A model generated the notes under the pieces. That model did no database searches, was not told the origin of the DNA, and saw nothing but the letters and a program-made list of their open reading frames with translations. Made by a program: the position numbers and the translations under genes. A stretch of 64,000 nt of DNA from CAZCVI01 sp964502145 (GTDB taxonomy: Bacteria; Acidobacteriota; Aminicenantia; UBA2199): positions 73,723 through 137,722 of the forward strand of contig CAZCVI010000009.1 in the NCBI GenBank assembly GCA_964502145.1. The letters are read 5' to 3'. Positions 47,353-55,575 of this stretch are shown piece after piece. Numbering within the stretch: the stretch's first letter is position 1; each line of letters opens with the position of its first letter.

Positions 47353-47361
47353 TGGTATAAT
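47353..47361 (+). promoter_or_regulatory. Extended -10 promoter of the membrane-protein gene
   Basis: TGGTATAAT lies 17 nt before the preferred start codon at 47379. Confidence 0.5.
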
Positions 47362-47378
47362 GTATGAGAGGTGAAAAC

Positions 47379-48470
47379 ATGTCTACTAACAATTCGAACG
47401 ATAAAAAACAAGGCCCTGGATACCAGGAGAAGTCCAATCGTATCAGTGTCTGGAGTGAGTTCATACGCTCATTCAGTAAATTTGTTTGGCTGATCGTGGC
47501 GATCATTGTACTGGTTACATTGGGGAAAATCTTTGTCTTTAAATCCGACAAAGGACTCCTGGAACATAAATTCGTCAAGAAACCGGTAGTACAGCGGGTG
47601 GATTGGAGCAAAGTCAATAAAACCATTGCCAAAACTATGACTGAAGCCAGGCTGAGCACGGAACAAATGGCTGCCAGCAAACTGGATCTATGGATTGCTG
47701 ACAATATGAAACGGGTAGATGATGATTTCTTAGAATGGTATTTTGGATATTGGACCCAACAGAAACTTGGTTTAAAAAGTTTATTGGCGCAGGTATGGCA
47801 CTGGGTTGACAGCGACAGTCCGACTGCGGCAGAGAAGTTGACCATGGAAGTACAGGAGGAGTTCACCAACCGCGTGATACGTCCGCAAATCGCGCAACTG
47901 GAGATTGAGCGTATTATCGGTGAGATTGTGGCTCACTACTCTGCTACTTTAAAAGATAAATTGAAAAATATCCCGGTGGAGTATAAAATCAGTCCTGCCG
48001 AATGGGACCGGTATATTGGCGATATTGCGTTAATAGTTAAGAATGTTGAAGCAAATCGCAGCACGCCGCTAACCTTAAAAGCCATGGTTGGTCTCACTGC
48101 GGGTGGTACTATAATGGTAGTCAGTACATTGCGGCCCATGATCACCAGGATTGGTGCCCGTATCTCTGCCCGTTTGGCCACAAAAACGGCGGCGCAAATG
48201 GCAGCGAAAACAGGGGGAAAAGTGGCGGCGAAAACAGGGGGAAAGTTCCTGGGTTCTATTATCGCCATCGGTATTATTATATGGGATGTATGGGACCACT
48301 ACTCGACCAAAGCGAAAGCACAACCAATTCTAAGACAAAATATCCATGATTATTTGCAAGAAGTGAAACAGTCGATCTTGCACGACCCGAGTTACGGTAT
48401 TATGACTATTATTTACCAGATGGAACAGGGTATTTCAGTTGATGTGAAAACGCAAAATACAGGGACTTGA
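47379..48470 (+). CDS. Membrane protein of unknown function with a Lys/Gly repeat
   Basis: A 363-residue protein. A membrane segment (FVWLIVAIIVLVTLGKIFVF) follows a polar N-terminus. A long helical region of about 150 residues follows, then hydrophobic segments around LTLKAMVGLTAGGTIMVVST and FLGSIIAIGIIIWDVWD. Between the latter lies the imperfect repeat AAKTGGKVAAKTGGK. I do not recognise a family; small-residue hairpins of this kind occur in membrane-inserting proteins, but that is speculation. The ATG at 47379 is favoured (AGAGGTG upstream) over one at 47364. It is isolated between a toxin-like gene and AAA gene debris. Confidence 0.6.
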   Translation: MSTNNSNDKKQGPGYQEKSNRISVWSEFIRSFSKFVWLIVAIIVLVTLGKIFVFKSDKGLLEHKFVKKPVVQRVDWSKVNKTIAKTMTEARLSTEQMAASKLDLWIADNMKRVDDDFLEWYFGYWTQQKLGLKSLLAQVWHWVDSDSPTAAEKLTMEVQEEFTNRVIRPQIAQLEIERIIGEIVAHYSATLKDKLKNIPVEYKISPAEWDRYIGDIALIVKNVEANRSTPLTLKAMVGLTAGGTIMVVSTLRPMITRIGARISARLATKTAAQMAAKTGGKVAAKTGGKFLGSIIAIGIIIWDVWDHYSTKAKAQPILRQNIHDYLQEVKQSILHDPSYGIMTIIYQMEQGISVDVKTQNTGT

Positions 48471-48479
48471 TGGAAACGA

Positions 48480-48640
48480 ACAGATGGACCAGTAATCGGC
48501 GGCCATTTCTGCTATTTTATGGGTGTCGCAAAAGAGGAAGATGAGTTTCTCTTCATGTTGCATGAGGTGGCGAAGGTTGCTGAAAATGGTCTTGGCTACG
48601 ATTTCGGGCGAGTTTCTTGGAAGAAGAAGAAATGAGACGG
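48480..48640 (-). pseudogene. Fragment of an AAA ATPase gene (middle part)
   Basis: The minus strand reads NLRHLMQHEEKLIFLFCDTH followed by KIAEMAADYWSI. This resembles the segment after Walker B in a family of bacterial AAA ATPases that begin with NPYTERGMI. Nothing before or after it in frame completes a gene, so it is a remnant. Related N- and C-terminal fragments lie at 53519 and 50650. Confidence 0.6.
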
Positions 48641-48710
48641 GAATTAGCCACACCTATTCCCTCGAATTGAAATCAACGAATCCTGCCTGTCCCCTCTTTT
48701 TTCTATAATT

Positions 48711-50471
48711 TTAATTTTCCAGCCAGCGTTCATCTTCGCTGTAGGCAATCCCCATTTCTTGGCAGTACTCTTCCGCTTCCCGGGTAAACCCGGCACGGGA
48801 AAAGACAAAAGGAAGCACCCGATCCAGATTTTCAAACTTTTTAAGTCTCGCCAATTTTTCCATAAAAGATACGGCTTCCTGCTTGGAAAATTTTTTAAGC
48901 TCCCGGTTCTTCACCTCTCCGATAATGGAATAATCCGTGGCAGATTTGGCACGGGCGTATATATCCACATTAAATTTATAGCCAAACTCGGTGGCACCAT
49001 CATAAGACCATGCCCTTGCATAATCGCAAAAATTAAAATCCAGGGGTAAATGGAGGGTGATGGACTTCAACAGATCATTCACTTTGCGGGCCCGGTTCTT
49101 TAATAGATCCAAGAGCAAATATTCGGCAAAATACCCCTTCTGATAATTCACTTTTCCCAGGAGCTGCTTGTACTTCTGCTTTAATTTCAAAAAATCCTCG
49201 TGGTATTCCTTGGCAATAGTATTCACATCAAAGAGATTGATCTCTTTTTCATAAACACCCCGAAACACCTTGTCAAAAATATTATCCTGCACACCGCGAT
49301 AATCAAAGTTGGTTCTCCCCTTTTCAATAATATCCGCTCGTACCAATGCTTTGAGCTTTAACTCCAGCTCTCTGTCCGTCATATCCAGGGCCAAGTTATC
49401 CAGAAGTTCTTGGCGCGTCACCTCGTGGTCCCTGTTTTGGCAAAGATAGAGCACCACGTTCTTGGCGTTTCGCTCATTCACCTTATTAAAGGCAAACGCC
49501 ACGTACTCCATCCAGGTGGCTTTGATTCTACCATGGTCATCCAGGGTTTCATATTCCAGGGTTTCCGTTAACCCCTGCAACGTGGTCAGGTCTTTGTGGC
49601 TGTAATTGGAGCGGAGAATGGAACTAATATAAAAAGGACTGCCTTCAGCCATTTGCGCAATCAAATAAGCCGTTTCCTCGGTAACCGGCACGTTAAAGAA
49701 GCCAGAGTATTTATACACCATTTCCACCGCTTCGGTTTCGGGCATATTTTCAAAAGAGTGATATACAAAACGTGCGGGCAACAGGGAATTTAATTCATCC
49801 ATCAGCCATCCCACCCAGCTACCGGAAATTAATAAGGGGGCGATTTTACTTTCGGCTGTGCTCAAGTACCCGCCCGCCAGATTTTTCATCAGGGTTGTCT
49901 TGGAAAAATTTTTACTCCGATAGATCATTGCATTCATGAACTGAAACTCGTCGATCATTTGTACGATGAATTCATTCTGGTTGCTGGCGATTTTTTTGGG
50001 AGCTTCCCGAACGATTTCCCAGAGAATACCCGTATGTTTAGAGCGAATGGCATTGGCGACATCATTTATATATATCAGTAAGTAGTCTAATTTTTCGTCT
50101 TTTGCCACTTGCCCCGCTTTTTTAAGATTACTCCGCTCATAGGATTCAATATACTGATATTTTCTTGTTTTAAAAGCAATGTACTGGTAGACAAAAGTCA
50201 GGAAGAAATCCAGACAAAAGTCAACGATATTCATCTCAATCTCTTTGATCTCATAGTAAAAGGGAATCACGCCGTTGTTTTTGTGAAAGGTGATATTAAA
50301 CAACCGTTCCATGAAAGCGGTTTTTCCCATTTTGCGGCGGGCCAGGATAGCGGAACTCTGGGATTTTCTTTCTTTGATATCGGTGATCCAATTGGAAAAA
50401 AAAGCCAGCTCTTCTTTTCTGCCGGTAAACAGGTCCGGGTTGCCAATTCGTTCTTCTTTTGCGTATTCCAT
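48711..50471 (-). CDS. AAA ATPase with C-terminal PD-(D/E)XK nuclease-like domain
   Basis: A 586-residue protein. The N-terminus has the entry motif NPDLFTGRKEELAFFSNWI and a Walker A-like ARRKMGKTAFMERL. Walker B-like IVQMIDEFQFMN follows, then sensor-type ISGSWVGWL. A winged-helix region (NRDHEVTRQELLDNLALDMT) precedes the C-terminal nuclease-like core with VDIYARAKSATDY and IIGEVKN, the D and ExK residues of a PD-(D/E)XK fold. The layout resembles archaeal/bacterial DUF234-type ATPases, thought to act on mobile or selfish DNA. The start at 50471 is chosen over 50582 because homology begins there. A decayed paralogue is at 21732. Confidence 0.82.
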   Translation of the reverse strand: MEYAKEERIGNPDLFTGRKEELAFFSNWITDIKERKSQSSAILARRKMGKTAFMERLFNITFHKNNGVIPFYYEIKEIEMNIVDFCLDFFLTFVYQYIAFKTRKYQYIESYERSNLKKAGQVAKDEKLDYLLIYINDVANAIRSKHTGILWEIVREAPKKIASNQNEFIVQMIDEFQFMNAMIYRSKNFSKTTLMKNLAGGYLSTAESKIAPLLISGSWVGWLMDELNSLLPARFVYHSFENMPETEAVEMVYKYSGFFNVPVTEETAYLIAQMAEGSPFYISSILRSNYSHKDLTTLQGLTETLEYETLDDHGRIKATWMEYVAFAFNKVNERNAKNVVLYLCQNRDHEVTRQELLDNLALDMTDRELELKLKALVRADIIEKGRTNFDYRGVQDNIFDKVFRGVYEKEINLFDVNTIAKEYHEDFLKLKQKYKQLLGKVNYQKGYFAEYLLLDLLKNRARKVNDLLKSITLHLPLDFNFCDYARAWSYDGATEFGYKFNVDIYARAKSATDYSIIGEVKNRELKKFSKQEAVSFMEKLARLKKFENLDRVLPFVFSRAGFTREAEEYCQEMGIAYSEDERWLEN

Positions 50472-50550
50472 GCCTTTATTTATATCATAAATCAAAGAAA
50501 ATAACAAATTCCAAAGATCACCATCCTTCCCCCGGCAATTAAAAGATAGT

Positions 50551-50644
50551 CCACAGATTACACAGATTAAAATGATTATCACAGATTTTTTTTTAAAAAA
50601 CTTTTTTAATCATGTTAATCCATGGAATCTGTGTAATCTGTGGA
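50551..50644. repeat. 9-bp-period CACAGATT/AATCTGTG hairpin element
   Basis: The left arm is CCACAGATT/ACACAGATT/AAAATGATT/ATCACAGAT. After an A/T loop the right arm is AATCATGTT/AATCCATGG/AATCTGTGT/AATCTGTGG. Both arms keep exact 9-bp phase and pair nonamer by nonamer. Confidence 0.8.
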
Positions 50645-50649
50645 TATCT

Positions 50650-51050
50650 TTACAGGCTTTCGCGGACTTTTCGCAACGGGTATTTGGCAGCCACCCACTT
50701 GCGCAGGAGATTAACAGGGAAATGGTAGACCATGTTCCTTTCGGCAATAATCTCTTGGTGAACCAATGTGGTGAGGGTGTCCATCATCTCCTTGCGGGAA
50801 AAGGAGGGGGCAATCTTTTGGATATTGGAATAAATCCCTTCGACGCCAATGCCGTCGGCTTGTTTGTGGGTGAGTTCCTCGGCCATGGCGCTGAGCACGA
50901 CGCGGGCGGAACTGGAGGAATCATCCCAGATGTGTTGCGAGAAATGTTCGGTGCCAGTGGCGATGATTTTATCCACGGCATCGTCGACATCGTCGATCAG
51001 GGCATCGTTGCGTTGTTTTTTTTCGTTGAGATGGTTGACGATTAAAGTCT
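50650..51050 (-). pseudogene. C-terminal fragment of an AAA ATPase gene
   Basis: The open frame reads NEKKQRNDALIDDVDDAVDK, then ATGTEHFSQHIWDDSSSSAR and ends FPVNLLRKWVAAKYPLRKVR. This is the winged-helix C-terminus of the NPYTERGMI-type AAA ATPases. A stop codon closes the frame upstream, so the ATPase core is missing. The N-terminal piece of such a gene lies on the same strand at 53519-53612, beyond the caspase gene. Confidence 0.65.
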
Positions 51051-51083
51051 AATAGGATTATGATCTGATATGAACAGATATTT

Positions 51084-53516
51084 TTATTCATTATTCGAGC
51101 CAATAATAAATCGGACTGGGCGTAGGTATGAAGGTGTTTCTTTTTTTACACCATCTTCTATATAATCAGAAAGTGAAAGTCTTGCTGTCCTGAGATCAAT
51201 AAGCCAAAAAAGGTAATTCCCTTTCATATCACCTGTCCACATTATGTATTGCGTTGGAGAAAACAATGGGTTGATATAAAGGCCTGATGCTGAATTGTGT
51301 GGTCTAACGAGAGATGCCGCTTCTTCCAGATTTGGGTATCTCCAATCTTTATACCCCGCATAACCAGTTTGATTTAATTTGTTTAACCACGTCTCTACCT
51401 TTCTGTGGTATGTGTGAAGCAAATCGGTTTTTAAACGAGGAGATCCTGATTGATGCCACATCAATCCAGTTGAAAAGTCCGCGATTACAATATCTCCATT
51501 AATTGTTAATTGCTCAAGCTGACTGGCAGCATCTGCCTGGGAAATATCTTGAATCATGAGGATATTGAGCAACCCTTTTTCTTTCAGCATTTGCATTGCA
51601 TCATCAATACTTAATCCAATATTTAAGTAGTTTGTTCTAAGTGTTGGCGTGCAAAGGGACAATTTAAATTTTCCAGCTATAGGGTCAATGACAAAAACTT
51701 CACCCATTCTAAGATCATACAAATCTTTAAAATATCCTTCCACTTTGAGAAGTTCTTTCCTACTGTACATTCCTTTGGCGATATCTGGACTTACTAATAG
51801 TGAATAATATCTTTTTTTCGCCTGAGAGTCCATTACGATAGTGGCATAATTTTTGGTGTCAGGGTTATAAGATAGAAGTTCAATAGTCAATCCTTCTACC
51901 GGGTATTTTATATTTCTTATTATTTCAATTTGTTCTTTGTAGGGTTTCATCAAGGATTCGCATTCATCTTCGTATTTTTTGGATAAATCCAAATCTTCTT
52001 TTTCATATTTTTCCATAGTTTGCTGAATCTTTTCGTAATGCGCTTTTAACTTACCCTCATAATCAGATGTGGTTTCAAACTGATCTTTTGGAGGAATCGT
52101 CGTTCCTTTTAGCTTTTCTATGAGAGTATTATAGTACAATTTTGATTGGGCAAACGCTTTTTCCTTTTCAGTATAAATTGCTGATTTTATACCTTCAATT
52201 TTTTCCTCCAATTGCGCAATTTCTTTGCGTGCAGAATCAACAAACAGAACCTCCTGCTTAATATCCTTCAATTTTATCTGCTCATCGACGAATTTCTGCC
52301 GAAGTTTTTCCAATTCCTCTTCCCCAAATCTTTTTTTATTCTCCAGGTCGACTTTTTTTTGAGCTTCTTCAGCGGCCAATTTCTTTTCCTCTGCTTCAAA
52401 GAGTACTTTTCTCTCTTTTTCTTTTTGCAGTCTCTCCTGCTCCAATTGACTGGCTTTTAATTTTACCCGGAGATCTTCTTCTTTACGTTTATCCTCCCGT
52501 ATTTCTTTTTCCGATTTTAATTTAGCCGCCTCTTTTTTTTGTGCTTCAATTTCTGTGAGCTGTGATTGGAGTTTTGAGATTTCAGTTTGTACTTCTTCGT
52601 ATCGGCGATCCACCCTTGGAATAAACACAAAATCTCCAAGGCCCCAAAATGTACCAAAAGCTGGCGTTTGGATATGCCCCATAGCATTTGAATCGGAAAA
52701 TACTTTTTCCTTTACAGTCACGGAAAGTTCCGAAGCCGTAATATAGTCCGAGGTGTCATTCAAAATTTGCAGGATTCGTCCCAAGAACACTGAGTGACCC
52801 AAAGGACCACCATCCAATACAGTTTCATCCTGTCCCCCGGCGGTCAGAACTTGACGGACGGTTTCTTTGGTTATTTTCTGCATGTATTTTAAATCACGTT
52901 TTGTTTCAGGGACGCTTCCCCGGGTCACCAATAATCCACTGTAGCAGGCATCAATCATAAAAAAAACATGTTTTGCAGGGATTGATTTTCCAACATCTTC
53001 CTTTAACTGGGTCATGGAGATGTTTTTATATAATTCAGTTTTTTCGAAAGAACCATCATAGGGAACCAGAAACCCAAGTTCTCCATATTGTGAAGTGCCA
53101 GTATGCCCATGTCCTGCAAAAAAAATAAAAACAGCATCATCTGTGGTAGTTTGACTCATTTTCCCCAGAAGTGTCGACATAATTGCTTCACGCGAAGCTT
53201 CTCTGTCGTACAATGTTATAATTTCATCGAAAACAAACCGTTCTTTCAATATTTTTTCAATCCCTTTCGCGTCTTTAACGGCGTAACGAAGCTGTTGGTT
53301 CGGGGAAAGATTTTGGTATCGGTCAATGCCGATAATTACTCCATAAACCTTTTTGTATAGATTGACAATTTTCTCTTGTCCGGTCTGGTTGTCTTTTGCC
53401 AATATGCGAACCCCTCTCTGATCGGAAGGTAATTCCGACGTTTGTGCAAAAATGTCAAGGGGGCCATTCCATACTATGATCAAAAAAATAATAACAAAAC
53501 TCGTAAGTGATTTCAT
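51084..53516 (-). CDS. Exported caspase-fold (C14) protease with coiled coil and Lcl_C-like domain
   Basis: An 810-residue protein. A signal peptide (1-24, ending IFAQ) is followed by a caspase domain (about 52-300) with catalytic His in FFAGHGHTG (H136) and Cys in MIDACYSG (C191). A long charged coiled coil (about 310-540) links to a C-terminal region that ends in an Lcl_C/DUF1566-like domain (FSTGLMWHQSGS, GYKDWRYPNLEE, YLRPVRF). Export places the protease outside the cytoplasm, unlike caspases in NLR-like defence. The start at 53516 has GGAGAAAAGG upstream; a reading that begins 60 codons earlier takes in the remnant of an AAA gene. Confidence 0.85.
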   Translation of the reverse strand: MKSLTSFVIIFLIIVWNGPLDIFAQTSELPSDQRGVRILAKDNQTGQEKIVNLYKKVYGVIIGIDRYQNLSPNQQLRYAVKDAKGIEKILKERFVFDEIITLYDREASREAIMSTLLGKMSQTTTDDAVFIFFAGHGHTGTSQYGELGFLVPYDGSFEKTELYKNISMTQLKEDVGKSIPAKHVFFMIDACYSGLLVTRGSVPETKRDLKYMQKITKETVRQVLTAGGQDETVLDGGPLGHSVFLGRILQILNDTSDYITASELSVTVKEKVFSDSNAMGHIQTPAFGTFWGLGDFVFIPRVDRRYEEVQTEISKLQSQLTEIEAQKKEAAKLKSEKEIREDKRKEEDLRVKLKASQLEQERLQKEKERKVLFEAEEKKLAAEEAQKKVDLENKKRFGEEELEKLRQKFVDEQIKLKDIKQEVLFVDSARKEIAQLEEKIEGIKSAIYTEKEKAFAQSKLYYNTLIEKLKGTTIPPKDQFETTSDYEGKLKAHYEKIQQTMEKYEKEDLDLSKKYEDECESLMKPYKEQIEIIRNIKYPVEGLTIELLSYNPDTKNYATIVMDSQAKKRYYSLLVSPDIAKGMYSRKELLKVEGYFKDLYDLRMGEVFVIDPIAGKFKLSLCTPTLRTNYLNIGLSIDDAMQMLKEKGLLNILMIQDISQADAASQLEQLTINGDIVIADFSTGLMWHQSGSPRLKTDLLHTYHRKVETWLNKLNQTGYAGYKDWRYPNLEEAASLVRPHNSASGLYINPLFSPTQYIMWTGDMKGNYLFWLIDLRTARLSLSDYIEDGVKKETPSYLRPVRFIIGSNNE

Positions 53517-53518
53517 CC

Positions 53519-53612
53519 TTTTCTCCTTTTCCCGCCCGAAAAACATATCCGAACCAATGGGAATCATCTTTCTTTCTGTGTACGGATTGGTCAACGTTTT
53601 TTCTTCCGTCAT
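53519..53612 (-). pseudogene. N-terminal fragment of an AAA ATPase gene
   Basis: The minus strand reads MTEEKTLTNPYTERKMIPIG then SDMFFGREKE, the conserved opening of NPYTERGMI-type AAA ATPases (linker before Walker A). It stops one codon before the caspase ATG, in the same frame, with no ATPase core. Part of this sequence now serves as the caspase gene's ribosome-binding region. Confidence 0.7.
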
Positions 53613-53689
53613 GTGTTGCGTCCCTTCTTCTTTTTTTTCAATTGTTCGCCATAATTTCCTATTATACAAATATCGCGATTGATTTGCAA

Positions 53690-53821
53690 TACCCACAAAT
53701 GGATTTCAGGAAGAGATCGTTTCTGAACCGTGATGCGTGGGATTATAGGATGACCGGGATGAAAGAATTGGAGTCTGCCAAATGGGATATTCCTGATTAT
53801 TTTCGCTGTGGTTTGGAATGA
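53690..53821 (+). pseudogene. Unidentified coding-like fragment
   Basis: The plus strand reads MDFRKRSFLNRDAWDYRMTG and ends in DIPDYFRCGLE and a stop. The composition looks like the C-terminal end of a real protein, but no start or upstream part remains and I do not recognise it. Confidence 0.25.
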
Positions 53822-53918
53822 ATTTTCGACACACAGACCCTATCACCCTTAAAAAACCAGAATTTTTCAACTACCGTGATTGAATTTTTATGAGGCAAGA
53901 CCTGGCCATTTCTTCCAT

Positions 53919-53980
53919 GCACAAGCCACTTTTTTTCAAATCGTTGCGGACGCTATGAACGATTAGGAAGTCTTCACCAT
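53919..53980. repeat. Degenerate TGGAC-type element end
   Basis: GCACAAGCCACTTTTTTTCA followed by AATCGTTGCGGACG matches the left flank of the element at 40887, and TCTTCACCAT resembles the element end. The nonamer array itself is nearly lost. It abuts the motB stop. Confidence 0.45.
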
Positions 53981-54667
53981 TTAAAAGAGTTCAAACACGA
54001 TGCTGACCCGACGATTTTTGGCTTTATTTTCCGGGGAATCATTTTCAAATTGCGGGAAACTGTCCGCATATCCAACTGCTTTAAAGCGTTTTGGGTCCAA
54101 ATTGCCTTCCTGGATAAAAAAACGAACCACACATCCCGCACGTGCCGATGACAGTTCCCAGTTCGAGGGATATCGGTCACTGTTAACCGGCGAATCATCC
54201 GTATGACCTTCAATCGTGATTTTATACGGTGAGTCCTGCATCAGGGGGAGTAATTTTCTTAATGTCGTCTTGGACTCTTCCAGTAATTCCGCTCCCCCTG
54301 GTTTGAACATGGCGTTTCCCACATCTTCCATGATATCTACTTTGGCTCCATTGTTTACTATTGAGATCATCGCGTTTTTTGACAGTGATTCAGCTTCGGC
54401 AGCGCTTTTTAGCAGGTTCACCAACCGCGATTTTTCAATTTCTTCCGCTGTTGATGTTCCTTTTAAATCAATCGGCAATTCCATACCCCCATCTTTACCA
54501 TAAGCCACTACTTCTTTTTGCACACCAAAGGCCTCTTCCACGGAACCTGTCGCCGATCGATACTTAACCACATCGGTATTGGCAAACGAGAGCAATAAAA
54601 CAAAAACGCACAGCAACAGTGTCATCATATCCGAATACGTGAGCATCCACTTTGGCACTTCACCCAT
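53981..54667 (-). CDS. motB: Flagellar motor stator protein MotB (OmpA/MotB family)
   Basis: A 228-residue stator subunit. One N-terminal membrane helix (WMLTYSDMMTLLLCVFVLLL) carries the proton- or ion-binding Asp (D13 in TYSDMM). The C-terminal OmpA-like peptidoglycan-binding domain shows ITIEGHTDDSPV and NWELSSARAGCVVRFF, ending AKNRRVSIVF. It follows motA on the same strand by 39 nt. No other flagellar genes are in the window, so a stator for gliding or another energised process cannot be excluded. Confidence 0.9.
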   Translation of the reverse strand: MGEVPKWMLTYSDMMTLLLCVFVLLLSFANTDVVKYRSATGSVEEAFGVQKEVVAYGKDGGMELPIDLKGTSTAEEIEKSRLVNLLKSAAEAESLSKNAMISIVNNGAKVDIMEDVGNAMFKPGGAELLEESKTTLRKLLPLMQDSPYKITIEGHTDDSPVNSDRYPSNWELSSARAGCVVRFFIQEGNLDPKRFKAVGYADSFPQFENDSPENKAKNRRVSIVFELF

Positions 54668-54706
54668 ACGATCCTCCTATCCTAAACGATCATTCACTAG
54701 CATAAT

Positions 54707-55474
54707 CTACTTTGTTTTCACCGAGGCGTCCAGTAATTTGCGGGCGTCTGGTTTTAAAAATGAACCCAGTTTTTCTTGCACGACTGCCGGGTGGTCGCCA
54801 TTGGCAATAGAAAGAATGCCGTTTACGATTAAATTTTTGACCATCATTTCTTGTTTATGAAAGTAGGCCAGTTTATCTGCCAAGGGCAGGCAGAATATAT
54901 TGGCAATAAAGGCGCCGTAAAGCGTCGTGATGATTGCCACTGACATGGAGGGGCCAATGGATTTGGGATCATCCATGTTGGCCAACATGATCACCAGACC
55001 CAGCAACGTGCCGATCATACCGAAAGCAGGTGCCACATCGCCAGCGACCAGCAACATCCCCCGGCTCGCATCGTGTCGTTCCGTGGTGGAAGAGATGTCG
55101 ATATTTAATACCGCCTCGATCAATTCTGGTTCCACGCCATCAATGGCCAGTTGAACTCCCTTTTTTAAGAAAGGATTCTCGATTTTAACTTTTTCTAAAC
55201 CTAGAATACCGTTCTTCTTCGCTTCAACCGATAGCGAGAGTATCTTCTTAATCATGTCTTCTGGGTCATCCAATTTGGTAAAAATAGTCTTCATCACAAT
55301 CGGAACCAGACTGGTGAGCATTTTAAAGGGATAGCGGATAAACATCGCGCCGATAGTACCTCCAATCGTAATAAAGATGGAGGGCAAATCCCAGAACATT
55401 TTGATGTCCGCAGACATAGCCCAGCCGACAAACCCGACACAGACAGCTAATCCAATAATAGTTGACAGTTCCAT
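54707..55474 (-). CDS. motA: Flagellar motor stator protein MotA
   Basis: A 255-residue stator subunit with four membrane segments. The N-terminal GLAVCVGFVGWAMSA, the cytoplasmic loop with AIDGVEPELIEAVLNIDI and the pore-lining segments GDVAPAFGMIGTLLGLVIML and AIITTLYGAFIANIFCLPLA are typical. It is the first gene of the motA-motB operon. Confidence 0.92.
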   Translation of the reverse strand: MELSTIIGLAVCVGFVGWAMSADIKMFWDLPSIFITIGGTIGAMFIRYPFKMLTSLVPIVMKTIFTKLDDPEDMIKKILSLSVEAKKNGILGLEKVKIENPFLKKGVQLAIDGVEPELIEAVLNIDISSTTERHDASRGMLLVAGDVAPAFGMIGTLLGLVIMLANMDDPKSIGPSMSVAIITTLYGAFIANIFCLPLADKLAYFHKQEMMVKNLIVNGILSIANGDHPAVVQEKLGSFLKPDARKLLDASVKTK

Positions 55475-55497
55475 GCATACCTCTTATTTGAATTTTA

Positions 55498-55526
55498 AAT
55501 ATAATCCTTCTAGATAAAAAAGTCAA
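55498..55526 (-). promoter_or_regulatory. Promoter of motA-motB
   Basis: On the minus strand TTGACT, 17 bp, TATATT, about 23 nt before the motA start, with AGAGG as ribosome-binding site. A SigD/FliA-type promoter is not seen. Confidence 0.55.
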
Positions 55527-55540
55527 TATGAAAATAGGAA

Positions 55541-55569
55541 TTGACAAATAAAAACAAAGTCACTATCAT
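55541..55569 (+). promoter_or_regulatory. Promoter of the Rrf2 regulator gene, leaderless arrangement
   Basis: TTGACA, exactly 17 bp, TATCAT, ending only 6 nt before the ATG at 55576. No Shine-Dalgarno is present. Confidence 0.65.
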
Positions 55570-55575
55570 TATACC

